A stretch of DNA of 64,000 bases from Halichondria panicea (lineage: Eukaryota; Porifera; Demospongiae; Suberitida; Halichondriidae): NCBI RefSeq assembly GCF_963675165.1, contig NC_087387.1, positions 4,800,990 through 4,864,989 of the forward strand. Direction: 5' to 3'. This document shows positions 39,596-51,400 of this stretch, piece by piece. The position numbers and the translations under genes are program-made. The notes beneath the pieces are model-generated. The model ran no database searches. It saw only the letters and a program-made list of their open reading frames with translations, and had not been told where the DNA came from. The number at the start of each line of letters is the position of its first letter. The first letter of the stretch is position 1.

Positions 39596-40657
39596 ATGGC
39601 TCATCTCTCAATCGGCACTATTGGCCCCTTCCAACCCAGCACGGAGGATTGGAAAGCGTATACAGAGCGACTTGTCTTTTTTGTCGCTAACCGCATTGAT
39701 GACGCAGACATACGTCGTGCAACACTTCTCACCGTGTGCGGACCGTCAATGTATGGACTCGTCCGTGATCTCCTTGCTCCCGCAGCTCCTACCGAACATC
39801 TCCTTGTTGTCGCTGGCAAGGGACCCTCCTTGCTTGGACGAGACTGGCTGGAGAACCTAAGACTGGATTGGCACAGCATTAAATACTCAACGACCATGGC
39901 CGACGATCTCCAGGAGATCTTGGACAAGCATTCCACAGTGTTTGGGAAAGACCTCGGGCACATCAAGGATGCTCCTGCCACTATTCATATTGATCCAGCG
40001 CACAAACCTCGATTTTGCAAGGCCCGTCCTGTTCCCTACTCTCGCCGCTCGAAGGTGGAGAAAGAAATCTCACATCTCGAAGAACAAGGCGTTATTGAAC
40101 CGGTGCAGTTCTCCGATTGGGCAGCTCCTGTCGTACCGGTGGTCAAGAAGGATGGCTCTATCCGACTGTGCGGTGACTACAAGGTTACTGTCAACACTGT
40201 GGCTAAACCTGACACTTACCCTCTACCTCGCATTGAGGACATCTTTGCCTCTCTGGCGAATGGTAAATCATTTACTAAGTTAGACCTTGCACACGCCTAC
40301 CAACAGATCTCACTGACGGAGGAATCCAAGGTCCTGACGACTGTCAACACTCACAAGGGTCTCTTTCGGTACAACCGTCTACCGTTTGGGGTCTCAGCTG
40401 CTCCATCGATATTCCAACGAACCATGGAGAGCCTCATGCAGGGTCTACCTCACGTAGTGGTGTATATTGACGACATCCTCGTGACAGGATCCACTGGAGA
40501 AGAGCACCTCCGCACTCTAGAAGAAGTCCTAGACAGACTTGAGAAGGCCGGAGCTCGCCTGAAACGTGAGAAATGCAGATTCATGCTTCCCATGGTGGAG
40601 TACCTAGGTCACCGGATCTCTGCTGACGGTCTCCAGCCCACGGACGCAAAAATCTAG
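39596..40657 (+). pseudogene. Gag start fused to protease end and reverse transcriptase
   Basis: 353 codons. The first ~65 residues resemble a gypsy Gag N-terminus. They run directly into the conserved C-terminal end of the aspartic protease (GPSLLGRDWL), showing an internal deletion that kept the frame. Reverse transcriptase follows, with KLDLAHAYQQ, the LPFGVSAAPSIFQ motif and the catalytic VYIDDIL (YxDD). The frame ends early at a stop at 40655-40657, before the RT connection domain is complete. Confidence 0.9.
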
Positions 40658-40829
40658 GCATTGAAACAAGCACCCATTCCCCGGAATGTTACTCAGCTGA
40701 AGGCATTTCTAGGCCTCCTGAATTAATCTCTCTACTCTGCTCGCCCCCCTTCACAGGTTACTACGAAAGGCTACTGCCTGGATTTGGGGCCCTGATCAGC
40801 AGAAGGCGTTCGACCAAGCCAAGCAAACG

Positions 40830-41861
40830 TTGACGTCAGACAGAGTCTTAGCACACTATGACCCATCTCTACCTCTCATCTTGGCATGTGATGCCTCGCC
40901 GTATGGAGTTGGAGCTGTGCTCTCTCATCGTTTCCCGGACGGCACCGAGAAACCTGTGGCCTTCATATCCCGCTCACTTGGTCCGGCTGAAAAGAAATAC
41001 TCCCAGCTGGACAAAGAGGGGTTAGCTATTATTTTTGGTGTTAAACGTCTCCACCAATATCTGGTTGGCAGACAGTTTACCATTTTGTCTGACCACAAGC
41101 CCCTGCAGCACCTATTCAAAGAGAACGCAGTCCTGGCCTCAGCTCGACTTCAACGATGGGCACTCATCCTAGGCGCGTACAGCTACACGATCGAGTACAA
41201 GCCAGGACCAGACCATGCCAATGCTGATGTCTTCAGTCGTCTCCCCCTCCCAGAATGTGCTACCGAAGTACCGACCCCTGGAGAGAATATCCTGGCTATC
41301 AGCATGCTGGAATCCCTACCAGTCACGGCAAAAGAAATCACATCCTGGACAGAGAAGGATCCGGTCCTCTCTCGAGTTCGCCGTATGCTTGCTTCTGGCT
41401 GGAGAGACAACACCGACGCAGAACTCAAACCCTACCAGCAACGGCACACTCAACTTAGCCTCCACGATGGCTGTGTCATGTGGGGAAGTCGCGTGGTTAT
41501 CCCACCTCCAGGAAGGGAGAGAATTCTCGAGGAACTTCATGAAGGACACCCGGGCATCTCGAAAATGAAGAATCTCGCCCGATGTTTTGTATGGTGGCCC
41601 GGAATGGACAAAGCACTCGAAGAGAAAGTCAAGCTGTGTGACGCCTGCCAGCGAACCAGGAAACTCCCTCCAGTGGCACCGATTCAACCCTGGGAATGGC
41701 CAGAACGCCCCTGGGCTAGGCTGCACATCGACTACGCTGGCCCTCTTCTCGGACACATGTTCTTGGTCGTAGTAGACGCCCACTCGAAGTGGATGGAGGT
41801 GAAAGCTGTACGGCACGCTACCACGGCTCAGGTCGATCTTCGCGACTCACGACATACCTGA
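40830..41861 (+). pseudogene. RNase H and integrase N-terminal half
   Basis: The open frame covers the gypsy RNase H (LACDASPYGVGAVLSH, YSQLDKEGLAI, FTILSDHKPLQHL), the integrase zinc-binding region (H-x-GHPG, CDACQ) and the first catalytic Asp (HIDYAGPL). It is cut by a frame change near 41850. Confidence 0.9.
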
Positions 41862-41862
41862 A

Positions 41863-42573
41863 TTGCTCGTGTCAGACAACAGATCAGTATTCACCAGTGC
41901 TGAATTCAAGGACTTTGTAAAAACACAAGGAATTCGACACACTACCTCAGCACCATACCACCCCACAACAAATGGATTGGCAGAACGAGCCGTCCAAACC
42001 TTCAAGGCTTACATGAAGAAAGCCCCTGATGCCCCACTCAGAGACAACCTATCCCAGTTTCTGTTTCAGTACAGAATGACGCCGCACTCCACAACAGGCA
42101 TCTCCCCATCTGAGCTACTACTGAATCGCCGACCTCGCTCTAAGCTTGACCTAGCTATCCCGAACCTGACTCAAAAAGTTCGCGCAAAACAGCTGAAGCA
42201 AAAGATTGGTCATGATCAGCATGCTGTGGCTCGGAAGTTCGATGTTGGAGACAATGTCTATGTTTGTGATCTGCCCTCCAAGAAGGACTGGGTTCCCGGC
42301 ACAATTGAAAGTACAGCTGGCCCTCTGTCTTTCAACGTTACCCTGATGACTGGTCAGACGTTTCATCGACACGCAGATCCCCGCTCTACAGTCGAACAAC
42401 AACCCCTGACTGATTGGACCGATATACCGGAACTAGATCATGATACCGAAACACCCGACTTGAACTCTGAACAATCACCACCACCACCAACTGGCTCGAC
42501 ACTAGCAACTCCAAGTGTTCGTCGGTCAGCTCGAGCGACAACCGCTCCAGACTACCTTGTGGACCATTACTAG
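41863..42573 (+). pseudogene. Integrase catalytic remainder and C-terminus
   Basis: Continues the integrase in another frame. The second Asp is in VSDNRSVF and the Glu in GLAERAVQ. A Ty3-type C-terminal domain and a proline-rich tail follow. It ends shortly before the polypurine tract. Confidence 0.88.
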
Positions 42574-42630
42574 TTTGTAGTGAGTTATTTTATATGTTGA
42601 TGTAACGCTTCCATCTAGTAGGGGAGGAAG

Positions 42631-42943
42631 TGTAGTAATGTGCATATTGTTTACTTTTAGTTGTGTTAATTAACTCATGTCCTGTGGTTAACTTTACTTC
42701 CTGTATTGTACTTTTCTGTTATTGTGGTTTCTGTTCGTTAGTAGGTTCTTTCTGTATAGTTGTTCTTTGTTCCCTTTGTGCCTAGCTATAGGGGCCCGCT
42801 CCAGGCGGCTCTTTGTGTATGGGAGCCTCTGCTCCACTGCCTTTTGTCTTGTACATACTTATACCTTTGTTCTTGTGCATTTTATCAGTTGTTGAATACG
42901 ATTTCACTAAACTCAAATGTCTGCATGAACCTGCGACATAACA
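42631..42943 (+). repeat. 3' LTR
   Basis: 313 bp, matching the 5' LTR with one visible substitution in the cagttgttgaat region. Confidence 0.93.
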
Positions 42944-42978
42944 CACACCCACTGCAATGGGTCTATTCGCTCCACCTT

Positions 42979-43006
42979 GCTCAGGTATTCGAGCGAATAC
43001 CTGAGC
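42979..43006. repeat. Perfect 28-bp palindrome
   Basis: The arm gctcaggtattcg is followed immediately by its complement. A second hairpin (aataatggcttat and complement) is at about 43219-43244. Likely remnants of small inverted-repeat elements. Confidence 0.6.
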
Positions 43007-43600
43007 AACCACAGCACATGCCCCATAGCCAGCCCCGGATGTTTTCTATTTGAACGCTAGGTCAATAACATGGGTCTGGTGAACTTCCTATGTACAAGTT
43101 GTGTCGACACGCCGAAGATTTCTCGGCGTGTTAACCGCTGCGGTCAACTGGAGGCAAAAAGAAGGAAAGATAGTTATGCAAAGCAGCCTCTTATTGCCCA
43201 ACTTGCTACAGTTTCCAATAATAATAATGGCTTATAATAAGCCATTATTGTCAGTTGCATTTAGCTAGAAACTGTTATTTATGCCCTAAGACTATCCCAG
43301 AAGATCACAAGAGAGAAGTTCCATGGGTAGTTGTACAGAAGCAAGAGCTGAGTTATAGATAATTAGCTTCAAGGATGTCTCCTACTAGTACTATATCTAT
43401 ACCTGAAACCAGCATTCCATATTCAAGTGGCAGTACTGCAAATAAGATTTGATTTGCATCTTTTTCTCTGAGAACTGAATCCATGCCATTGTTGAGAACC
43501 TTGAAACATAACATGCCTGGTTTATATAAGCTCAGTCTAGATCTTTCTAGTGACTCTGAGTAGTTGCTATAGCTTCTCTCCTTCTTGCATGTGTAGATCC

Positions 43601-44714
43601 TAGCCTCGATCCCAGGCCGAGTTTTCGCTTTTATAACGGTTAGGCAAACAACTGGGCCTGGTACTAGTTGTCTGCACATGTGTCAGTCATTTGTCAGATT
43701 CTGACAAATGGATATTCTCGTTCACTTTCGTGACATTTATATTCGTGTACTATCGTGTACTAGGAGTCAGTTCCCATTTTATCATTATTGGAATCGATTG
43801 GAATGGCTCTTAGCTGAAGCTTCTCTCTTCTCTGAAGCTTATTCTGAAGACGGTATAAAGCTTTGTCAAGCTTGTTAAGGTCAGGTATTTTTGTGTGGGC
43901 CCTATGGCTATGCTATTAAGTCTTGTTCATGTTTGGCAAGATCTACCGGTAGGTAGACTATAGTTTCATCATTAATATGGTGGATCAAGTGAAGAGTGTG
44001 AGCTAGAGAACTTGGTGCTGCCATCATCAGCTCGTCGACAATGACAATGACACTATAACCTGTTTAATACGAGAAATTTAATATGTATAGATCTACACGT
44101 ATTTAGAATGTCTACTTCTCTGTACAGGAGCAATGGCTAATATCCAGCTATCCCAACAGTGCTCCTCTTGGCTTAGCCTCGACTCAAGTCCGCTTTACTA
44201 AAGCGGCCTTGAATCGAGGCTACTCTTGGCTATACTAACGGACGAGACTGGACAGTTTGAGTTGTCCTATACTCACAGGACTGGAGTATGACCTGCTCAT
44301 TCGAGCGTTGCTGGGTAGCTCAGAGACATCAAGAGAATCTACGTTTTCTCAAGCAAAATTTAACTGAGTTACGAGTTGGGGCCTAGAATCAGAGAAGTCC
44401 AGCAGCCTGCTAAATCTTTTTGAAACGTAATTTGAAGGCATTCAATCATCCTGAAGTTGCCCTGGGTCACTGTAATTGTGCTGCAGCACAACTGGCAACT
44501 CCCCAGGCCTTTGTGAAGCAGCTCCTTATGTGCATCTTTTGTGTACTCACTCTGTGCATTTTCTGTGTACAAATTTTGATTATTGATTTATTAAATATTT
44601 TTGTCGACCACAAATATACAATGAAAATTTGACGCATGCGCAGACAACTAGTACCAGGCCTAGTTGTTCGCCTAACCGTTATAAAAGCGAAAACTCGGCC
44701 TGGGATCGTGGCTA
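43601..44714. mobile_element. TAGCCTCGA-family DNA element, 1.1 kb, 10-bp target duplication
   Basis: Long terminal inverted repeats of about 85 bp: left tagcctcgatcccaggccga onward, right its complement. Flanked by gtgtagatcc on both sides (43591-43600 and 44715-44724). A 49-bp hairpin with the same family ends (44174-44222) is nested inside. Open frames inside do not match a transposase that I recognise. Confidence 0.85.
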
Positions 44715-44870
44715 GTGTAGATCCATCCTGATTTGAGCACTGAGCACAGAGGACTCTCAACATATTTGCAGAACTGTAGTTTTCACATTATTGTAACCAC
44801 AATGTAGTTATCAACCATGAATAATATTATTTGTGACCACTATTTACTATCACCCACTTGACTTAATGAC

Positions 44871-45211
44871 ATTCCAGGCCAAATTACTTTTTGTTTTTGC
44901 TGACTCAGCAGTAGAACACGACTGGATCTAGCTTGTATGGCTATTATATGCTGATAGGGTATATCAGCATATAATACCATCACACAGACACCAACACAAC
45001 AAGTTGTCAACAGATTCAGCGACAGAAACCGTGCAGAAACATTGTCTCATAAATTAGTCGCCCTCTATGACATGGACTCGTGATTATGCCGCCCAACTTT
45101 TAGAGGGCGGCTAAAATATGAGACTAGCAGAAAAGTACAGTAGACGTTACTGCTGAGTCAGCAAAAACGAAAAGCAATTTGGCCTCCAGAAAAAATCTTG
45201 GAATGTCATTA
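44871..45211. mobile_element. MITE, Harbinger-like ends
   Basis: The ends ttaatgacattcc and ggaatgtcattaa are inverted. Inner arms (tttttgctgactcagcag and complement) extend the match. The terminal tta/taa suggests a 3-bp duplication as in PIF/Harbinger elements. An internal hairpin lies at about 44940-44980. Confidence 0.7.
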
Positions 45212-45731
45212 AAAGGTCATAATTAGTGAAAGTTCAAGTGATGTCTGACCTCCTCTGGATCAGCCCCCTCCTGAGAAGGGGTCTGAGCACTCTTGTCTTG
45301 AGGTCATTTCACAGTGGAATGTGCCAGACCACCTGACCTTACGCCCCCACGTATTTGTTAATTGCACAAAGCGTCAAGCGCAGGCATTCTCTCTCTCTCT
45401 GAAGAAATTTATTACATGTATGTATTTTGCCTGTGGTGCTAACTCTGTGCCCAAGGACCCCTGCTTGGCTTGCTTATGCTTCGTAGCAGCGTCTATGTAT
45501 GAAGCGTTTACCATGCGTAATGCATGCGTTACAGCTCCTGTATAGCAGCAACAACATGCATGTTTACTGCTCATGAATTTCATAACTTACTATCTGTATC
45601 CTTAATGATTATCCAAATGCGTTGAGCAACGTGCAGTTCTTTATTGCCTCCTATAATATCATAAGTCAATTGAGCCGCTGGAATTCCAGCGTGTGCAACA
45701 AAACTACATCTCAAGAGTGCTCAGGAGGGGG

Positions 45732-47992
45732 TAGTCTCGCGGGCCATACTCCACAATCTGATACTACGTATGGTGACTATTGCCAGGTTTTCGTGTACAG
45801 TTCTGGAATTTCGGAACGATGGCATTTCAAGAATTTCCACACAAAAATGCAAAAATGTACCGCAAGCATTCAAAAGGGGTGTGGTTTTAAATTGTTCACC
45901 ATTGCTAAAAGTTGACAAGCTACACTGTACTGATCTGAGTCTGTTGGTTTGTACAATCAGGCACTCTAAAGGATCAAGACTATCATTGTATTGCTTTCTT
46001 GAATATGTAGCTGATGGATAGCTGCAGTCAAGAATGAAAAGAAAGATTAGGGAGCCCAAAAGTTGGCAAAACTATGGTTTCATTTATTCCAAGCAGAAAT
46101 AGCCATGGCAAGACCTCTTCTCCAGAGTTTAATACTGAACATGAGATAATGTGTGATATGGAAGCAGAAATCAATGCATGCAATCATAGATAGTAGAGGA
46201 AGGGGATTGTGAACGAGATCACGTGAACTCAATTTCATGGACTGTCCGTGTTAGACGGAAGCATTAGCAGAATGGCCGGAAGTAGACAGGAAGTATATAG
46301 ATCTGTGTTGCTGGGTATGGTTGCAGCCTCCTCTGTGGGCCCTCCTGCTAGTGAAGACATATCAAGGAAGTAGGGACTCTGAGCTATGTGTATATGCAAG
46401 CTTTTAGTTTTGAAATTCTTTTTTTTGTAGGTTCTTTCTACTCTGGAAATGTGTCCATGCTCTACAATTATACAATATAAAATATCCATGACAACTCATC
46501 ATCTATATAACATTATTATGAACTGCAGACAAGCTATGACATTGTAAAGATACACGTACATTATGAACGATATGAGTCAGAATGTGTTGTCAGAGTCCGG
46601 TCTTCTGCGTTTGGGTAACGGTTCGTGAACAATTTTTTGACAGAACTTACCTGATCAACTATATAATAAGTGTAGAAGAGTAATGCTTTCACAAATCTAA
46701 TTAAACATTTAAGGCCAGGATTTTCATCACAAAAGTTCAGGGAATCGATGTATCTCAATCAAAATAGCACAGCACGCTGGTAACTTAGGTTGAAAGAACT
46801 GGAGTGATGAGGAGAGAGGGGGTGTAAGGGTATATTCAGAACGTACTGACAAATTCCAAATGAGCTGGCACTGAACACACGAGGTGACGATGACATCAAC
46901 TCTTGGCAGCTTGACAATGGTGAGCACGTTCTTGACGGCAATTAGTTCAACACTGACTTGGCAACCAAGAAGTGGAGAGATTCAAGAGTTGCTGGTCGAC
47001 TCAGGTAAAGGCTGATGAGAGCAGACGGGGGATGTCTGCTGCTTCTTGCTTTTCTTTTGCTGAAAAAAACGCAATTTCTGACTTCCCATGCCCATTGTTT
47101 ACAATCACACCTGTGTGGGAAAAGAGCAACATGACATTTTCACACTTTTTCATTGAGAAAAAATTCTTCTTTCGAGTTAGTACAGCTACTATGTAATAGC
47201 TATTCTCATAGAGTAAAGCTAAAAGAATCAGAAAATTCACACTAAAACTTTCAATTGTGAACAGTCAGATCAGGACACCCCACACAAAGAAGGCACCCCA
47301 TTCGACTTATTTCACAACACTGGAGAACAACAAAAAGCTTACATATCAAAAAAAGGGGCTATCCTGTTAAAGCTCAAGTCAAGGAAACAGCCAATATGCT
47401 TACTAGCTTCTAAAAGTGTATCAGAAACTAGATTCTCCCCAAACAGTGCTAAAAACAGGTAAATGGTGAGTCATAGCTAACTTGTAGCTCAACAGGTATA
47501 TCTTATTACTTAAAACGCTCAAAATATTGTTAGTATAGATTACTACTGACATTAAAGCTCTTACATAGTCGTTTCTTACCTTTAGAACCGAGTAAAACTC
47601 TGAAAAGTCTTTAGCCCGCTCAAAATTAGTCAATTCGCGGTCTAACGCGGATAGACCTCAGCTCTCATGTATGATCTATAGCGCACGTGATCTCGTTCAC
47701 AATCCCCCTTCCTCTACTATCTACGATGCAATAGACAACATTTTCTTGTATTATTTTGCAGCTCTACAGATCTAGATCTACAATTGTTGAGTATGAATCA
47801 TCTATTGTCTTGATACTGAGTCTATGTTCACATGATAGCTTCTTCCACTTGAGATACTTTCAGTCGCTGTAGAGTATGGTAACATTGTGGTTAATTGACA
47901 GGATACATTCCACTGTGACACGAAAACCTGGCAATAGTCACCATACGTAGTATCAGATTGTGGAGTATGGCCCGCGAGACTACGCGAGACTA
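45732..47992. mobile_element. 2.3-kb Mutator-like element with 9-bp target duplication
   Basis: Terminal inverted repeats of about 64 bp: left tagtctcgcgggccatactc onward, right its complement. The 9-mer aggaggggg flanks it (45723-45731 and 47993-48001). A second inverted pair (about 46185-46225 and 47682-47727) lies inside, suggesting nested or extended arms. The interior of about 1.45 kb contains several short minus-strand open segments, none recognised as transposase. At the right end the sequence cgcgagacta is repeated. Confidence 0.8.
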
Positions 47993-48001
47993 AGGAGGGG
48001 G

Positions 48002-48386
48002 GCTCACGGTGCTCAAGCACCCTTGTCAAGTACCCCCTTTCTATCTGAGATTGTACACAAAGTGTACCTGATTGTCTAGTTGAGCACCCCCTTCTCTTCC
48101 AGATCTTGCTGCAGTTAGCTAGCTAGTAGGCAAGCAAAACCAATTGGTCTTTAAACTGTTCTGGCTTAGATCTATAAGACTACATGTACTAGTTTTCTTT
48201 CGTAGCAAAATAGGTTTCTCTATGCAAATAAGATTGGGCCACGCCCAACTATTAATTATTATGTCAATAATGAGAGGAGTGGCTTCCGGTCACAACCAAA
48301 TTTCGGCGCTGCGCGGCTAAAGAGAAGACAAAGAGAGAGGGCGCAAAGCGCCCTCTTTTGTCAAAATCCTGGCTACGCCGCGCCCC
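48002..48386. other. Element-derived sequence before the right duplication copy
   Basis: The stretch contains tgctcaagcaccc (a similar phrase lies in the element at 11533-11833), a solo gccacgcccaacta end of the TAGTTGGGC family at about 48238-48251, and a hairpin gagggcgcaaagcgccctc at about 48336-48354. It seems to be a mosaic of element fragments. Confidence 0.4.
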
Positions 48387-48442
48387 TCCTCATGTGCACC
48401 AGATCAAATTATTGTACACTGTACAGTATAGATCTACTTGCA

Positions 48443-51400
48443 ATGGACAGACTGATTACTGCTCCCGAGCTAGAGCAGTTCACAGTCACTACAGTTCACT
48501 TAACTGGACGTGCACTAGGAGCAGGTGCTTATGGCAGTGTGGTGGAGGTGGAGATACCTGGAGCAAAGGTGGCTGCCAAGAAACTGCATCAACAACTTGT
48601 TAACCTGGGCTCTCCACTGCAGGTATTCATAAATTTATAGTTTAGCAATCAGTTAATTTCTTTTTCTAAAGGTTGAGAAATGGGTGACTGATTTTGTGGA
48701 AGAGTGTAAGCTGATGAGCCAGCTCCGCCATCCTCATATAGTACAGTTCCTGGGGGTGTGCTATCTTCCTGGATCTCAACTCCCCGTCCTACTGATGGAA
48801 AAGCTACAAACCAGCCTCGACAACCTTCTGGAATCCAGCCCCAACATTCCTATTGACCTCAAAGTGCACCTTCTGACGGGGACTGGCCGAGGGGTGGTCT
48901 ATCTGCACAGCCACACTCCACCCATTGCCCATCGTGATCTGACAGCCAGAAACATTCTAGTTGATGACAGTCTCAATGCAAAAATAGCAGATTTGGGCGT
49001 TTCAAAGATTGTGAACATTCAGCCTGGCCAACTAGCTGCTACGATGACGCAAGCCCCAGGTAATAATCTGTACATGCCACCAGAGGCAATCCAAGAGGAA
49101 AGGGCCGCACGATACAATACAGCCATAGACATCTTCTCCTTTGGTGTGGTATCTCTGTTCACACTGACACAAACCTTCCCTAAAGACCTCAAACCTGCAA
49201 CATATCATGATCCCGTTGTAAAAATGATTGTTGGCCGATCAGAAATCGAACGCCGTGAAAATTACATCGTGCCTATGAAAGCAGCTCTTGGTGCGACCCA
49301 CCCCCTAGCCCAGTTGACCCTCGATTGTCTGGAGTACCTTCCTGAACATCGACCATCTGCTGCAGTGGTGTTGAGACAATTGGAGGAGGTTGAAACAACA
49401 CTCCCTCAGAACTGCACTCAAAGCAAGCTGGAACTGGTTCAACAAAACAGTGAGCTTCAAGATGTGAATGATCACCTGACACGACAAAGCAGAGAACTGA
49501 AACAACGAAATGAAGAACAGATACAAATCATTGAGCAATTACAATCAACGAATGACCATCTCGACTCTGAAACAAAGGAACAAGCGCAATTGATCACTGC
49601 CTTACAAGTACAACTCCGATTCCGATACAAGGAGACACAAGCAAGTAAAACCACAACTTCGAAAGAGACCATCCAACAACGGGAGAAAGCGGTTAACAAA
49701 CCTCGACAATTAGAAAATAAAGAGACTCAACCAGCAACCTCACTAAGACATAAGGTAATTTTTGGATTTTTAAGTGCATGCATGGTTGAGTGTCTATTAC
49801 AATGTTCTTGAATTACATGATAATCCCTAGCCTCGACTCCAGCCCCTTGATTAGTGGGCCTGGTATTTACTGTTGGCGCGTGGGTGGACAATTAATTTAT
49901 TATTTACCGTATTTTATCTCATTGAACGTTAAAACAGTATTATTTTTATCTTATTGTGATAAAGAACAGAAAAAAGAAAAAGGAGAGGCTACCTCTCTGT
50001 ATATACTGTAGACAGAGACATGCAGCTAAGTAAAACATCAGCTCTGTAGATTTATTCATTAACTTGAGGCTCGGATCGGATACACACTCAGGCAACAAGT
50101 TAATCTCATAAGAAATTAGTTAAACCTGTGGGTAAAAAATAAATGTGGATAAGTACAGTGGCTGTGACGTAGCATAATGTGAGGACTACTTATTGATTTA
50201 CACAATAGATTTACCATTGAAAGCACTATCCATTAATACACACTCAAGCAACAAGTCCCTCGGATCGGATACATACAAGTCCCTCGGATTTTAAACACAT
50301 TCAGGCCACACAGTTCTCGGATCAGATACCACGTACTTACTCTATGACCAATTTTCGGCAAATGTCACAACAATACTTCCTTCCAGAGAGAATGGCACTG
50401 AACGTCGAACAGACACACCAACACTTTGAAGATGGCTTCACTCAGAGAAACAAGAGGAGAAATCACCATCACAACACTTCTTTCATCACAACACTTCTTA
50501 TCACAACACTTCTTTCAGAGAGAGGTGCACTGGTCCTCACATCAATCAAGAAAGGGAGTGTCTGGAAAGCAGATGGACTTGCTCTGGGACTTGCCATAGC
50601 CGGTCGGTACGGTAACCACATAAACACCAGCGTACAGACACTTCAACGCCTCCAGCTGCTTGTCTTTCAAGACTAGACCTGGTTTTCCAACACAGGATAA
50701 CGCGTACGCGAGAGCAGACGAGAAGGTAGCAGACATTACACAACTTGGACTAGATTTCTTTTTTCAATGACATCATTATAAATGAAACGGATATCAATGT
50801 TTTTACAACTAAATGCGGAATAAGAATACTGATAAATATACTACAATTTACAATTACCAAGATTCTTGGTACATGCGTAAACAGTGTTTACCAGGCCGCC
50901 TTTCTCAGCGGCCTGGAATCGAGGCTAGATAATCCCAAGAGAGCACATGAACATAATAATGTGTGTGTATATGGTGATGTCTCAGGATGTTACCTCACAA
51001 CCACAGTGACAACAGATGACTTGCTGTATATGATTCAACATGACGTCGTAATGATGCCTATCACAAACATGTGAAATGAATCCATAACTATATTAATTTG
51101 GGTTTATAAGCACAAAAGCAAGCATAAATAATCTCTGCACTGCTCTCTTAAATAATTATTGTGATGATGACTTTAAACTTCCTTTTTTATATAGGGTTTT
51201 CCAATAGCACTGCTATCAACTCGCTTGCTATCAACTCTCTTCTGGAAGAAATGCAAAAATTCTCCGAAAGTGATCAGTACACGATTTGTTGCTAACAACA
51301 ACAAGCTGTACACTATAGGCAAGATAGGTGACCCCCAGGCTCTGCACGAGTACGCACCTGATCAAGATGAATGGATTGCACTTCTCAGCCCCCCCATTGA

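Larger units (their letters stand above)
39238..42943 (+). mobile_element. Ty3/gypsy LTR retrotransposon, internally deleted and frame-broken
   Basis: Identical-length LTRs (39238-39550 and 42631-42943, 313 bp) differ at about one base, so insertion is recent. A 5-bp target duplication cacac flanks the element (39233-39237 and 42944-42948). A primer-binding-type sequence follows the 5' LTR, and a polypurine tract aggggaggaag precedes the 3' LTR. The order protease remnant, reverse transcriptase, RNase H, integrase is that of Metaviridae/Ty3-gypsy. The capsid end of gag, the nucleocapsid and most of the protease are missing. A stop, frame changes at about 40657-40830 and a frame break near 41850 disable the polyprotein. 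A chromodomain was not seen. Confidence 0.95.

Noticed and set aside
45321..45545. 74-codon plus-strand frame
   Set aside because: No recognisable domain or splice context, and a near-equal frame on the other strand.
50344..50676. Plus-strand 110-codon frame in the 1.1-kb element
   Set aside because: Low complexity (runs of Thr-Leu from a short tandem) and antisense to the helicase fragment.
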